Source of the DNA: Defluviimonas aquaemixtae
GTDB taxonomy: Bacteria > Pseudomonadota > Alphaproteobacteria > Rhodobacterales > Rhodobacteraceae
Length of the DNA: 64,000 nucleotides
Direction of reading: 5' to 3'
Assembly: GCF_900302475.1 (NCBI RefSeq)
Contig: NZ_OMOQ01000001.1
Span: 1,426,001 to 1,490,000 of the forward strand
The position numbers were made by a program, and so were the translations under genes. The notes under the pieces were generated by a model. The model searched no databases, was not told the origin of the DNA, and saw only the letters and a program-made list of their open reading frames with translations. Shown piece by piece: positions 42,844 through 53,146 of the stretch; the stretch's first letter is position 1; each line of letters begins with the position of its first letter.

Positions 42844-44661
42844 ATGGACCTTCGCAACATCGCGATCATCGCGCATGTCGACCACGGCAAGACGACCCTG
42901 GTGGACGAGCTCCTCAAGCAGTCCGGCGCGTTCCGGGAGAACCAGCAGGTCTCCGAACGTGCGATGGATTCGAACGACATCGAGCGTGAGCGCGGGATCA
43001 CGATCCTCGCCAAGGCGACCTCGGTAGAATGGCAGGGCACGCGGATCAACATCGTCGACACGCCCGGCCACGCCGATTTCGGCGGCGAGGTGGAGCGCAT
43101 CCTGAGCATGGTCGACGGCGTCGTGCTATTGGTCGATGCCGCCGAAGGCCCCATGCCGCAGACGAAGTTCGTGACCTCGAAGGCGCTCGCCCTCGGCCTC
43201 AGGCCTATCGTCGTCCTCAACAAGGTCGACAAGCCCGATGCCGAGCCCGACCGGGCGCTCAACGAGGTCTTCGACCTCTTCGCCAATCTCGGTGCGGACG
43301 ACGACCAGCTCGACTTTCCGCACCTTTATGCCTCCGGCCGCGCGGGCTGGGCGGATGCGGAACTGGACGGGCCGCGCAAGGACCTTGCGGCGCTCTTCGA
43401 CCTGATCGTCCGCCACGTGCCCGCCCCGCGCCAGATCGCGGACGCGGAAAAGCCGTTCCGGATGCTCGCAACGACGCTCTCCGCCGACCCCTTCATAGGC
43501 CGCATTCTCACCGGCCGCGTCGAAAGCGGGCGGCTGAGGGTCGGCGACCAGGTCAAGGCGCTGTCGCGCAAGGGCGAGCGGATTGAGCAGTTCCGCGCGA
43601 CAAAGATCCTCGCCTTCCGCGGCCTCGCCCAGCAGCCCATCGACGAAGCGCAGGCGGGCGACATCGTCACCGTCGCGGGGATGTCGAAGGCTACCGTCGC
43701 GGACACGCTCTGCGATCCGGCTATCGACGTGCCGCTGCCCGCCCAGCCGATCGACCCGCCGACGATCTCGGTCACCTTCGGCATCAACGACTCGCCGCTC
43801 GCCGGCCGCGACGGCACCAAGGTGCAAAGCCGCGTCATCCGCGAGCGGCTTATGAAGGAGGCCGAGTCGAACGTCGCCATCAAGATCGAGGACACGCCGG
43901 GCGGCGAGGCCTTCGTCGTCTCGGGCCGGGGCGAGTTGCAGATGGGCGTCCTGATCGAGAACATGCGCCGCGAGGGGTTCGAGCTTTCGATCTCCCGCCC
44001 GCGCGTCATTTTCCGCGAGGAGAACAGTCAGCGGCTGGAACCCATCGAAGAGGTCATCGTCGATGTCGACGACGAGTTCTCGGGCACCGTCATCGAGAAG
44101 CTGACCGGCCAGCGCAAGGGCGACCTCGTCGAGATGAAGCCTGCCGGAGCCGGCAAGACCAGGCTCATCGCCCACGTCCCCTCGCGCGGGCTCATCGGCT
44201 ATCACGGCCAGTTCCTGACCGACACCCGCGGCACCGGCGTCCTCAACCGCGTCTTCCACGGCTGGGCGCCGCACAAGGGCCCGATCGAGGGGCGGCATGT
44301 CGGCGTTCTGATCTCAATGGAGAACGGCGTCAGCGTCGCCTACGCGCTCTGGAACCTCGAAGATCGCGGCAAGCTCTTCATCGGCGCGCAGGAGCAGGTC
44401 TACGAGGGCATGATCATCGGCGAACATTCCCGTGACAACGACCTAGAGGTGAACCCCCTGAAGGGCAAGAAACTGACCAACGTCCGCGCCTCGGGCACCG
44501 ACGAGGCGGTCCGCCTGACCCCGCCCGTTCGGATGAGCCTCGAAGAGGCCATCGCCTACGTTCAGGACGATGAACTGGTCGAGGTCACGCCGAAGATCGT
44601 GCGGCTGAGGAAGCGCTTCCTCGACCCGCACGAGCGGAAGCGGCAGGCCCGGGCGGGGTGA
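42844..44661 (+). CDS. typA: TypA/BipA ribosome-associated GTPase
   Basis: 605 aa, normal length. G1 AHVDHGKTTLVDELLK, G2 RERGITI, G3 DTPGHADFGGEVERI, G4 VVLNKVDKPDAEP, then EF-G-like domains and the BipA C-terminus (VRLTPPVRMSLEEAIAYVQD). It assists 50S assembly and stress or cold growth. After it, 44662-44967 holds no gene that I can support; it is AT-richer and contains the leader of the next gene. Confidence 0.97.
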   Translation: MDLRNIAIIAHVDHGKTTLVDELLKQSGAFRENQQVSERAMDSNDIERERGITILAKATSVEWQGTRINIVDTPGHADFGGEVERILSMVDGVVLLVDAAEGPMPQTKFVTSKALALGLRPIVVLNKVDKPDAEPDRALNEVFDLFANLGADDDQLDFPHLYASGRAGWADAELDGPRKDLAALFDLIVRHVPAPRQIADAEKPFRMLATTLSADPFIGRILTGRVESGRLRVGDQVKALSRKGERIEQFRATKILAFRGLAQQPIDEAQAGDIVTVAGMSKATVADTLCDPAIDVPLPAQPIDPPTISVTFGINDSPLAGRDGTKVQSRVIRERLMKEAESNVAIKIEDTPGGEAFVVSGRGELQMGVLIENMRREGFELSISRPRVIFREENSQRLEPIEEVIVDVDDEFSGTVIEKLTGQRKGDLVEMKPAGAGKTRLIAHVPSRGLIGYHGQFLTDTRGTGVLNRVFHGWAPHKGPIEGRHVGVLISMENGVSVAYALWNLEDRGKLFIGAQEQVYEGMIIGEHSRDNDLEVNPLKGKKLTNVRASGTDEAVRLTPPVRMSLEEAIAYVQDDELVEVTPKIVRLRKRFLDPHERKRQARAG

Positions 44662-44967
44662 AATCTCAGGCGTGAGTTTTAGCTCAGGCAATTAAAATCG
44701 TGTGGGTTTGGGTTTTGCATTAGTTTGAACTTAACCGTTTCGCGCGGTGATGCTGACCCGTTTGGTGTGCGTTCATGCGCTTGCCGGGGTGTGCCGGCAA
44801 CCCCTAGACCAAATTTTTCTCATTTGGTGGCGGCGAGTTCAATGCCTACGGAACCGGAGGCGGCGCTACAGAATTCACGTACATTGTGTTACATTTATCA
44901 ACACACCGTCGACCAATCAGCATCAGTTCCAAGCTGTTATTTACGCACTTATCTGCTGGAGAAAGCC

Positions 44968-46182
44968 ATGATGCGTTTTATCATCCCCGTTCTCGTCACA
45001 CATCTGAGCGCCACTTCCGGTTTCGCTCAAGTAACCGCTGATCAGACTCCTCGCTCGATTACAGACAACATCTCAAAGGGCTGCGAGTTTCGAATACAGA
45101 TCAAGCGAAGTGAAGAATACGTGTCAGTGGGGTCGAACGGCAACGTACTTCGATGGTCACACTGGCCGGACGGCGATCCAAATTCAAACACTCAAAGATG
45201 GGTTCTTCACGCGGAGGATTCCGGGTATCGCATCGTCACTGTCTCCAACGGAGAATATATGGGCGTCGGCACCAACGGGAACATCGTCCGTTGGTCGAGG
45301 GACGACACGACGCAGATCTTTCAGTTTGTCGACCCCGATGGCGATTGGGTAAGCCTCGTTGAACCAACCAAAGGCGAGCGGGTCGCCGTCGGCTCCGACG
45401 GCAATGTACTGCGGTGGGGTCCGACGGCAGGCGACGAACAGAAGTTCAAGTTTGTTCCGGTTGAAGGCACCTGCAAGATACCGCCCGAACCAACGCAACG
45501 AACCGACGCGGAGATTGCGCCGCCGCCGGGACTGACGTCGGCTCAGCCCCCCGCCGTCCAGAAAACACAATCGGAACTGATCAGCACTGAATTCTTGCCC
45601 GCAGCGCTTGTAGACGACCCGTCCTATCAGAACCTCGTTCTGCAAAACCGAGACGTGCCGTTTTACCGGCTGGAACGGCGGCGCTATTGGGAACTGCCTA
45701 ACGACGCCTATACACATATTCGCGCGAATTCAACAATCGCCAAGGTCCGCTCGGTCTCGACGAGTTTCGAAAAGAGTCGTTTCGACGAACAGACGTCGAC
45801 CATCGCATTCCGTGCCGGATACTCGGGAACGATTCAAGGCAAGGCGGCAGTTCCCAACGTGGGCGAGGTGTCGGCCTCTCACACGTTGAGTGCGTCTTTT
45901 GAGAAGACCGATCAAACGCGTAAAGGATCGTCGGAAAAATCCGCCGGTTCGGAAAGCGATACAATAACGGTGAGCTTTCCGAATGCGCTGCAAGAAGACA
46001 CGCTTTGGGTAACCTGGCGGCTCGTCGATGAATATACGCTCTATCGCGGCCCCGAGTCAGACGAAGTCGTCTGGTCAAAGCCAGTTACGGTCCCATCGCG
46101 GGTGTTTTTCGACGCATTTCCGAGGGGCGATTCCGCGGTTCAACAGGCGCTGACCGACGAAAACGCGAAGGCGGCGAACTGA
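44968..46182 (+). CDS. Secreted protein with three beta-trefoil-like repeats and a possible aerolysin-like domain
   Basis: 404 aa. Signal peptide at residues 1-20 (ending GFAQ). Three repeats: residues 51-63 (YVSVGSNGNVLRW), 97-109 (YMGVGTNGNIVRW) and 138-150 (RVAVGSDGNVLRW), the spacing of a fascin/ricin-type beta-trefoil. A Pro-rich linker (about 170-200) follows. Residues 250-385 are long alternating Ser/Thr-rich strands (TSTIAFRAGYSGTIQG, SASHTLSASFEKTD, SDTITVSFP), like the insertion hairpin of aerolysin-type pore formers. The composition is AT-richer than neighbours. The pore idea is unproven. Start ATG 44968 follows CTGGAG. Confidence 0.7.
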   Translation: MMRFIIPVLVTHLSATSGFAQVTADQTPRSITDNISKGCEFRIQIKRSEEYVSVGSNGNVLRWSHWPDGDPNSNTQRWVLHAEDSGYRIVTVSNGEYMGVGTNGNIVRWSRDDTTQIFQFVDPDGDWVSLVEPTKGERVAVGSDGNVLRWGPTAGDEQKFKFVPVEGTCKIPPEPTQRTDAEIAPPPGLTSAQPPAVQKTQSELISTEFLPAALVDDPSYQNLVLQNRDVPFYRLERRRYWELPNDAYTHIRANSTIAKVRSVSTSFEKSRFDEQTSTIAFRAGYSGTIQGKAAVPNVGEVSASHTLSASFEKTDQTRKGSSEKSAGSESDTITVSFPNALQEDTLWVTWRLVDEYTLYRGPESDEVVWSKPVTVPSRVFFDAFPRGDSAVQQALTDENAKAAN

Positions 46183-46203
46183 CGTCGCGCCCAGCAAGCA
46201 GTT

Positions 46204-46629
46204 TCACGGTCTGGGCCCCACCTCCACCACCTCGAACCCGTGCGTCAGCTCGGCCGTCTTCGCCATCATCGCCGAGGCCGAGCAGTATTTCTCGACCGAC
46301 AGGTTGATCGCCCGCTCGACCTTCTTCGGATCGAGCCCCCTGCCCTTGACGATGAAATGCATGTGGATGCGGGTGAAGACCTTGGGGTCGGTCTCGGCCC
46401 GGTCGGCGTCGAGCTCGACCGCGCAGTCCTCCACCGACTGCCTGCCCTTTTCGAGGATCGAAACGACGTCATAGGCCGAACAGCCCCCAGTCCCGATCAG
46501 CACGAGCTCCATCGGGCTCGGCCCCGGTTTCGGCTTGTCGCCATGTGCGGTGCCGAAGGCGATCTTGTGGCCGGCTTCGATCTCACCCACGAAGGTGCGG
46601 TCCTCGGCCCATTTGACACGCGCTTTCAT
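46204..46629 (-). CDS. OsmC-family protein
   Basis: 141 aa. MKARVKWAEDRTFVGEIEAG, LVLIGTGGCSAYDVVSILEK and EKYCSASAMMAKTAEL contain the two redox cysteines of OsmC/Ohr-type peroxidases, here nearest the YhfA-like subgroup. It would reduce organic peroxides or bind thiols. Upstream frames to 47064 are an unrelated frameshifted gene. Confidence 0.9.
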   Translation of the reverse strand: MKARVKWAEDRTFVGEIEAGHKIAFGTAHGDKPKPGPSPMELVLIGTGGCSAYDVVSILEKGRQSVEDCAVELDADRAETDPKVFTRIHMHFIVKGRGLDPKKVERAINLSVEKYCSASAMMAKTAELTHGFEVVEVGPRP

Positions 46630-46682
46630 CTTGCCTCCCGCTCTCGAATCCGCGCGCATCATGCGGCGACGGCGCGGCGGGT

Positions 46683-47068
46683 TCAATGGCGGTGGACTAG
46701 GGCGAAAAGCTCGACGAGAGCGGGTCCCAGAACGATAAGTGCCGCCGACCAGAGGACCACGTAACCGAAGGGCGCCATGTCGAACGGATCGAACAGGGGC
46801 CAGACAAGCACCGTGGCCGCGCCGACGACGTTGATGGTGAGCGCTCGGGCGAGACCGATACCCCGCCACTGTCCCGCAGCTCGGACAAGAGCGCGATGCC
46901 GATCCCGAGGAGCACCGGGACCAGAACCGAGACATAGAAGTGACCGTCGGTCGGCGGCAGGCCGACGACCCGGGTCGCCGGTCCGGGCAGCGCCAGCAGG
47001 CAGAAGCCGAGGACGAGGTTGATGACCGCATTGACGGCGAGAGGGGTTCTCCGGCACCGGTCAATCAT
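46683..47068 (-). pseudogene. Small membrane protein gene broken by a frameshift
   Basis: From ATG 47068 the frame reads MIDRCRRTPLAVNAVINLVL, then three quarters of a membrane protein (LPPTDGHFYVSVLVPVLLGI) up to LLSELR. The natural continuation (GQWRGIGLARALTINVVGAA ... YVVLWSAALIVLGPALVELF) is in another frame. One base missing in the GGG near 46880 would explain it. Four hydrophobic segments are recovered when both frames are joined. The cause may be mutation or a sequence error. Confidence 0.65.
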
Positions 47069-47078
47069 GTCCGAGTCG

Positions 47079-47146
47079 CACCCCTGTCGGGTGTGTGCGG
47101 CAAGCTTTCGTCCCGACAGATGTCGGGACGGAAAACCGACAGGGGC
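47079..47146. repeat. Cluster of palindromes built on CCCGACAG
   Basis: CACCC-CTGTC-GGGTG (47079-47093), a near-perfect hairpin GTCCCGACA-GA-TGTCGGGAC (47110-47129) and ACCGACAGGGG (about 47135-47146) follow each other between the broken gene and usg. It may terminate usg transcription or be a dispersed palindromic element. Confidence 0.45.
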
Positions 47147-47181
47147 CGTACGGCTACTGTACGCCTGCGGTACGGTCGACT

Positions 47182-47463
47182 TCAGTGCAGCCGGAACTCG
47201 CCCACGACATTCCGCCATTCGCCGGGGGCGATCAGTTTTCGGTGACAGAAGCGGACCGAGTGCAAGGGCCCCTCGATTTCCTCCTGCCAGAATTCGATGA
47301 ATCTGAAGAGTTCGGGATAGTCCGGCGCCAGGTCGTATTCCTGCCAGATGAAGCTGTTCAGGACGTGCCTGTAATCCGGCATCCGGTAGTAAAGTTCTGC
47401 CGTCGTGAGCCCGTAGCCCTTCAGCATAAGCTCCGTTTCGGCCTGCTCTCCGCTTGCGCGCAT
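47182..47463 (-). CDS. usg: Usg-family protein
   Basis: 93 aa with the conserved Usg sequence LMLKGYGLTTAELYYRMPDY, SFIWQEYDLAPDYPEL, GPLHSVRFCHRKLIAPGEW. It is widespread in alphaproteobacteria and unstudied. It is divergent from gyrA; the 178 bp between them hold both leaders. Confidence 0.9.
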   Translation of the reverse strand: MRASGEQAETELMLKGYGLTTAELYYRMPDYRHVLNSFIWQEYDLAPDYPELFRFIEFWQEEIEGPLHSVRFCHRKLIAPGEWRNVVGEFRLH

Positions 47464-47641
47464 GGCTGCCTCCGTCAGTGCCTTCCGACATCCATGATAC
47501 GCGAGTCGCGGTTAACGACAATGAAAACAATGTGTTATCATTTTGTTATCAGGAATGCCGATGAGGATGGCCGGCATTGCACCCCATGTATGGCATGGAG
47601 TATAGTCACGCCCAACAACATCTAGCCCTTTCGCGGGGCCA

Positions 47642-50383
47642 ATGACCAGAGGGCGAGCATCCTTGACCGACACCCCGGAAATCCCTGATAACGAAGGCGA
47701 ATTGCCTCCGCGCCCAGCCTATGACGGGCCCACGGTCGACATCGCGGAGGAGATGAAGACCGCCTATCTCGACTACGCGATGAGCGTGATCGTCAGCCGG
47801 GCGATCCCCGACCTGCGCGACGGGCTGAAGCCGGTTCACCGGCGCATTCTCTACGCGATGCACGAAACCGGGAACGGGCACGACAAGCCCTACCGCAAGT
47901 CGGCCCGCCCGGTGGGCGACGTGATGGGGAAATATCACCCGCATGGCGATGCGGCGATCTATGACGCGCTCGTCCGGATGGCGCAGGACTTCTCGATGTC
48001 GCTGCCCTTGCTCGACGGCCAGGGCAACTTCGGCTCGATGGACGGCGACAACGCCGCGGCCATGCGCTACACCGAGGTTCGGATGGACAAGCCGGCGGCC
48101 GCCCTGCTGGCGGACATCGAGAAGGACACAGTCAACTTCCAGGACAACTACGACGGCAAGGACAAGGAGCCGACGGTCCTGCCGGCGCGCTTCCCCAACA
48201 TGCTCGTCAACGGCGCAGGCGGGATCGCGGTCGGCATGGCCACGAACATCCCGCCGCATAACCTGGGCGAAGTGATCGACGGGACGCTCGCGCTGATCGA
48301 GAACCCGGACCTCTCGACGGAAGCGCTGATGGAGATCATCCCGGCGCCGGATTTTCCGACGGGTGGCATCATTCTTGGCCGGTCGGGCGCGCGAAAAGCG
48401 TATCTGGAAGGGCGCGGCTCGGTCATCATCCGCTCGAAGACCCGCGTCGAGGAGATCCGCAAGGACCGCTACGCGATCGTGCTGGATGAAATCCCTTACC
48501 AGGTGAACAAGGCCACGATGATCGAGAAGATCGCCGAGATGGCGCGCGAGAAGCGAATAGAGGGCATCGCGCATGTCCAGGACGAAAGCGACCGCGTCGG
48601 CGTGCGCGTCGTCGTCGAGCTGAAGCGCGACGCGACGCCCGAAGTGGTGCTGAACCAGCTGTTCCGGTTCACGCCGATGCAGACCTCGTTCGGCTGCAAC
48701 ATGCTTGCCTTGAACGGCGGGCGGCCAGAGACACTGACCTTGCGAGATTTCCTTGCCCACTTCATCACCTTCCGCGAGGAGGTCGTCGCCCGGCGCACGG
48801 CGTTCGAGCTCCGCAAGGCGCGGGAGCGCAGCCATATTCTCTGCGGCCTCGCCGTGGCGGTGTCGAACGTCGATGAGGTGGTGCAGACCATCCGGTCGTC
48901 GGCTGACCCAGCCGAGGCGCGCGAGAGGTTGATGACGCGGCGCTGGCCGGCTTCGGACATCGCCGACTACATCAAGCTGATCGACGACCCGACCCACACG
49001 ATAAACGAGGACGGGAGCTACAATCTCTCCGAGACCCAGGCCCGCGCGATCCTCGACCTGCGACTGCAGCGCCTGACTGCGATCGGCGTGAAGGAGGTCA
49101 CGGATGAGCTGCAGGAGCTCGCCGGCAAGATCCGCGACTACCTCGACATCCTCGGGAGCCGAGAGCGGATCATGGCGATCATCTCGGACGAGCTGAAAGA
49201 AGTGAAGGAGCAGTTTGCCGTCCAGCGGCGCACCGAGATCGTCGACTGGGCCGGCGATATGGACGACGAGGATCTGATCGAGCGCGAGGACATGGTCGTG
49301 ACGATCACGTCGGGCGGCTACATCAAACGCACGCCGCTCGCCGACTTCCGCGCGCAGCGCAGGGGCGGCAAGGGGCTTTCGGGCATGGCCACGAAAGAGG
49401 ACGACGTCGTCACGACGCTCTTCGTCGCCAACACACATACCCAGCTTCTGTTCTTCACGACGGACGGGATTGTCTACAAGCTGAAGACCTGGCGATTGCC
49501 CTTGGGCGGACGCACGGCCAAGGGCAAGGCAATCGTCAACATCCTGCCGATCCCGACCGGAGTGTCGATCGCCGCGATCATGCCGGTCGACGCACCCGAG
49601 GAGGAGTGGGAGAGCCTTCAGATCTTCTTCGCGACTTCGGCCGGCGACGTGCGCCGCAACGCGCTTTCGGATTTCACCAACGTGAAGTCCAACGGCAAGA
49701 TCGCGATGAAGCTGCCCGAGGGCGTGAGCCTCGTGAACGCGCGCATCTGCGACGAGAGCGACGACGTCATGCTCGTGACCGCGATGGGCCGCGCGATCCG
49801 CTTCCCGACAACAGAGGTGCGCGTCTTCAAGGGACGCGATTCCACCGGAGTCCGGGGCATCCGCCTTGCGACGAAGGATCACGTCGTGTCGATGTCGGTC
49901 ATCCGACACTTCGCGGCGACGCCCGAGGAGCGCGCGGCCTATCTCAAGCAGCGCCGCCTGATGGCGGGCGCGATCGACGAGGAGGTCGAGGCCGATGAGG
50001 ACGAGGAGGCGGTGGCCGAGGGTCAGCTTTCGACCGAACGCTACGCCGAGATGTCGGCGGCCGAGGATCTGATCCTGACGATCTCGGCCAAGGGCGCGGG
50101 CAAGATCTCTTCCTCGCATGATTACCCGGTGCGCGGGCGAGGCGGTCAGGGCGTGATGGCCATGGACAAAGCAATGCGCGGCGGCCCGCTCGTGGCATCG
50201 TTCCCGGTCGAGCCGGACGATCAGATCATGCTGGCGACCTCCACCGGCCAGTCGATCCGCTGCCCGGTCGAAGGGATCAGCTTCCGCTCGCGTTCGGCGG
50301 GCGGCGTGAAAGTCTTCGATACCGGCCGCGGCGAAGAAGTCGTGTCGGTGGCGCGGATCGCGGAACAGGGCGAGGAGGAGTAG
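47642..50383 (+). CDS. gyrA: DNA gyrase subunit A
   Basis: About 913 aa. [20 protein letters not shown], catalytic Tyr in [11 protein letters not shown], GyrA box in [12 protein letters not shown] and six C-terminal blades. The quinolone region reads [17 protein letters not shown], with Ala where E. coli has Ser83; Asp87 is kept. The start may instead be TTG 47663 ([10 protein letters not shown]), which has GAGGG at good spacing. Confidence 0.97.
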   Translation: MTRGRASLTDTPEIPDNEGELPPRPAYDGPTVDIAEEMKTAYLDYAMSVIVSRAIPDLRDGLKPVHRRILYAMHETGNGHDKPYRKSARPVGDVMGKYHPHGDAAIYDALVRMAQDFSMSLPLLDGQGNFGSMDGDNAAAMRYTEVRMDKPAAALLADIEKDTVNFQDNYDGKDKEPTVLPARFPNMLVNGAGGIAVGMATNIPPHNLGEVIDGTLALIENPDLSTEALMEIIPAPDFPTGGIILGRSGARKAYLEGRGSVIIRSKTRVEEIRKDRYAIVLDEIPYQVNKATMIEKIAEMAREKRIEGIAHVQDESDRVGVRVVVELKRDATPEVVLNQLFRFTPMQTSFGCNMLALNGGRPETLTLRDFLAHFITFREEVVARRTAFELRKARERSHILCGLAVAVSNVDEVVQTIRSSADPAEARERLMTRRWPASDIADYIKLIDDPTHTINEDGSYNLSETQARAILDLRLQRLTAIGVKEVTDELQELAGKIRDYLDILGSRERIMAIISDELKEVKEQFAVQRRTEIVDWAGDMDDEDLIEREDMVVTITSGGYIKRTPLADFRAQRRGGKGLSGMATKEDDVVTTLFVANTHTQLLFFTTDGIVYKLKTWRLPLGGRTAKGKAIVNILPIPTGVSIAAIMPVDAPEEEWESLQIFFATSAGDVRRNALSDFTNVKSNGKIAMKLPEGVSLVNARICDESDDVMLVTAMGRAIRFPTTEVRVFKGRDSTGVRGIRLATKDHVVSMSVIRHFAATPEERAAYLKQRRLMAGAIDEEVEADEDEEAVAEGQLSTERYAEMSAAEDLILTISAKGAGKISSSHDYPVRGRGGQGVMAMDKAMRGGPLVASFPVEPDDQIMLATSTGQSIRCPVEGISFRSRSAGGVKVFDTGRGEEVVSVARIAEQGEEE

Positions 50384-50763
50384 CGCAGGGCGCAGCCATT
50401 GTGCCCGGGCTTTACCTCCATACCGCCGTTGGGCGGGCGAGATCGTTGCGCTGGCCCGGAACCACGGAACCGGAGCCTCTGGCGGCGAATCGTTCGTCGC
50501 TGCCCGGCCCCAATTTGAATCGTCCCAGTTTTACAACCGTGGCGAGAAAGTTCGCTTATCGCAACAATGCTGCTGTCAGAACCATATTGACCCGTATTTG
50601 GCAAATGACTCGCCTTATTCGGGAATATGGTTAACGGAACTTGCCACATTCTTAACCAAATCGTGCCCTATTCCACCGACAGTGTCATCGGGTGGTAGGT
50701 GACTGTTTCCAGCTGACGCGCGTCGCGCCACTCGACGCGTCGTCAGTACAGAAGGGATGAGAC
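50384..50763. other. Gene-free 380-bp gap after gyrA
   Basis: I see no reliable gene here; a 77-codon frame (50401-50634) lacks family features. The right half has AT-rich elements TTGACCCGTATTTGG and two GTTAAC/CTTAACC words (50629, 50652) that could serve the promoter of the DoxX-like gene. Confidence 0.5.
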
Positions 50764-51348
50764 ATGCAGAAAGACGCAGGTGCCAGCAAACAACTCAACC
50801 AGAGCGGTCAAAACCTCGTCCGCATCCTTATCGCGTCCTACTTTCTTGCGGTTTCTGTCGGGTTCATACCGGGCACAGTCGCCACGCCGCTGACCGCCTG
50901 GCTCCTGCCGGCCGCCGACGCCGAACTGGCCGCGCGCGTGATTGTATTCGCGACCGCCTATCTCGTGCTCGTAGGCGCCTGGCTGCGTCTTTCAGCGCTT
51001 GTCCTGGCCAATCTTCTCTTCTGGTCAAGCTATATCGGCAACGCGACGGCGGGCAATGTCGAGGCCTTCTGGCGCGACATCGCGCTGATCGGCGCCCTGA
51101 TGCTGACCTATACGCAGACCCTGCCCCGCGCCGCGCGCCATCGCGCCGCCTTGCACTGGACGCCGCGGGTCCGCAAGCTGCGCCCCTCGCGCGCCTCCGA
51201 GACGCCAGTGACGCCGGTGATGCCCCGCCGGGTCGTCGTGGCGCCTCGCGCCGAGGCGCCGCGCCCCGACAATACCAAATTGATGACGCAGTCGGGTCGC
51301 GACGAGAACATTTTCCGTGACGATTATGAACTTGCGCTCGCTTCATGA
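50764..51348 (+). CDS. DoxX-like small membrane protein
   Basis: 194 aa. Four hydrophobic segments in residues 18-125 (LVRILIASYFLAVSVGFIPG, VIVFATAYLVLVGAWLRLSA, LVLANLLFWSSYIGN, IALIGALMLTYTQTLP) in the DoxX pattern, then a basic, Pro-rich cytoplasmic tail. AGAAGGGA precedes the ATG. Role unknown. Confidence 0.7.
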   Translation: MQKDAGASKQLNQSGQNLVRILIASYFLAVSVGFIPGTVATPLTAWLLPAADAELAARVIVFATAYLVLVGAWLRLSALVLANLLFWSSYIGNATAGNVEAFWRDIALIGALMLTYTQTLPRAARHRAALHWTPRVRKLRPSRASETPVTPVMPRRVVVAPRAEAPRPDNTKLMTQSGRDENIFRDDYELALAS

Positions 51349-51531
51349 GCGGAATGCCAGGGAAAGACGAAACTGGCACGGCAAGAACGACACAACCAAG
51401 AGTTTAGATGCGCGGGTTAACACAATCTAAAGAATCTCGGCGCACTCTGAGGGAAAACGTGGGCGACTGTAGGCGCCCGAAACAGAAAACGACCGGTAAA
51501 TGCCGGCACCACTCACGAAGGGGATAGAGTA

Positions 51532-51726
51532 ATGAGCTTGTTTGACGTCACCAGCCACGCGCCCGCCCAGACCTCGGGCCGTCCGATGATCGCCGGTTTC
51601 TTCGCCAGCGTCTCCGCCGGCCTCTCTGGTGTGCTCCGCGCCGTCGAGCGTGAAGAAGCCAAGCCCGACCCGCGCGAGTTCGATCCGAACTACCTGCGCG
51701 ACATCGATATGCAAGTCGACTTCTGA
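51532..51726 (+). CDS. Hypothetical 64-aa protein
   Basis: Starts MSLFDVTSHAPAQTSGRPMI after a GAAGGGG site. A short amphipathic helix (AGFFASVSAGLSGVLRAV) precedes an acidic tail with FDPNYLRDIDMQVDF. It stands alone, ends in a terminator and seems to be a real small gene; no function is recognised. Confidence 0.65.
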   Translation: MSLFDVTSHAPAQTSGRPMIAGFFASVSAGLSGVLRAVEREEAKPDPREFDPNYLRDIDMQVDF

Positions 51727-51730
51727 TCGC

Positions 51731-51753
51731 GCCCCGCGACCCGCGGGGCCTTT
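51731..51753 (+). terminator. Intrinsic terminator
   Basis: GCCCCGCG (51731-51738) and CGCGGGGC (51742-51749) form a perfect 8-bp stem followed by CTTTC, directly after the 64-aa gene. Confidence 0.8.
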
Positions 51754-51786
51754 CAAATCACCGCCACTTCGCCTAAGTCGCCCGAC

Positions 51787-53145
51787 ATGGGCGAGACACT
51801 TCACATCATCGGCGGCGGCATGGCCGGGTCCGAAGCGGCCTGGCAGGCGGCAAACATGGGCGTCAGCGTGGTCATCCACGAGATGCGCCCGAAAACCGGC
51901 ACCTTCGCCCACCGGACCGGCCACCTGGCCGAGATGGTCTGCTCGAACTCCTTCCGGTCGGACGATCACGAACGCAATGCCGTCGGGCTTCTCCACTGGG
52001 AGATGCGGCAGGCGGGCGGACTTATCATTGATACCGCAGATTCCCACCGGCTGCCTGCAGGCAGCGCGCTGGCGGTCGACCGCGATCCCTTCGCCGAAAG
52101 CGTAACAGCGCGGCTTCTTGCGCATCCCCTCGTTTCCGTGACCGGTGACGAGGTGACGGGACTGCCGTCGTCTGGCCACTGGATCGTGGCGACCGGTCCT
52201 CTCACTTCCCCACCGCTCGCCGCGGCGATCCGGGCCGCGACGGGCGCCGATGCGCTCGCATTCTTCGACGCGATCGCCCCCATCGTCTACGCCGAAAGCG
52301 TCGACATGTCGGTCGCCTGGCGCCAGTCACGTTATGACAAGGGCGAAACCGAGGAAGAGCGCACGGCCTATGTCAACTGCCCGCTCGACCGCGAGCGCTA
52401 CGAGGCGTTCCTCGATGCGCTCCTGGCTGCCGAGACGGCCGCATTCCATTCCGGCGAGGAGAGCTCCGCGCCTGATGCCACGCCGTATTTCGACGGCTGC
52501 CTGCCGATCGAGGTGATGGCCGAGCGCGGCCGCGACACGCTGCGCTTCGGCCCGATGAAGCCCGTCGGCCTGACGAATGCGCACAGGCCGGAGACTAAGC
52601 CCTACGCGGTCGTCCAGCTGCGCCGCGACAACGCGCTTGGCACGCTCTACAATATCGTCGGCTTCCAGACCAAGATGAAGTACGGCGCGCAGACCGATGT
52701 GCTGCGCATGATCCCAGGGTTGGAAGCCGCCCGCTTCGCGCGGCTTGGGGGCATGCACCGCAACACCTTCATCAACTCTCCGACGCTGCTCGATGGCGCG
52801 ATGCGGCTGAAGGCGCGCCCAAACATTCGGTTCGCCGGCCAGATCACCGGGGTAGAGGGCTATGTCGAAAGCGCAGCGATGGGGTTGCTTGCGGGCCGCA
52901 TGGCGGCGGCCGAGATACTAGGCCGCGGCATTCCGCCCCCGCCGCCCGATACCGCGATGGGCGCGCTCGTCACCCACATCACCGGCGGCGCGGAGGCGAA
53001 GACGTTCCAGCCGATGAACGTGAATTTCGGACTCTTCCCGCCGATCGACGCGAAGGGCGGACGCCGGGGCCGGAAGGACCGCTACAAGGCCTATACTGAC
53101 CGGGCGAAATCGGCTTTCTCGCAATGGGTTGCGGAGCAAGGATGA
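51787..53145 (+). CDS. trmFO: TrmFO, folate-dependent tRNA m5U54 methyltransferase
   Basis: 452 aa. FAD-binding start [32 protein letters not shown], catalytic-type Cys in [38 protein letters not shown]. It makes ribothymidine at tRNA position 54 using methylene-THF. gluQ follows immediately. Confidence 0.96.
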   Translation: MGETLHIIGGGMAGSEAAWQAANMGVSVVIHEMRPKTGTFAHRTGHLAEMVCSNSFRSDDHERNAVGLLHWEMRQAGGLIIDTADSHRLPAGSALAVDRDPFAESVTARLLAHPLVSVTGDEVTGLPSSGHWIVATGPLTSPPLAAAIRAATGADALAFFDAIAPIVYAESVDMSVAWRQSRYDKGETEEERTAYVNCPLDRERYEAFLDALLAAETAAFHSGEESSAPDATPYFDGCLPIEVMAERGRDTLRFGPMKPVGLTNAHRPETKPYAVVQLRRDNALGTLYNIVGFQTKMKYGAQTDVLRMIPGLEAARFARLGGMHRNTFINSPTLLDGAMRLKARPNIRFAGQITGVEGYVESAAMGLLAGRMAAAEILGRGIPPPPPDTAMGALVTHITGGAEAKTFQPMNVNFGLFPPIDAKGGRRGRKDRYKAYTDRAKSAFSQWVAEQG

Positions 53146-53146
53146 G

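Noticed and set aside
47606-50119. 837-codon frame antisense to gyrA
   Set aside because: Shadow of gyrA; its residues are unlike real proteins (many Arg, His, Asp-Asp runs).
51411-51435. CtrA box (GTTAACACAATCTAAAG) upstream of the 64-aa gene
   Set aside because: Only one half-site fits and the second reads TAAA; too weak to claim.
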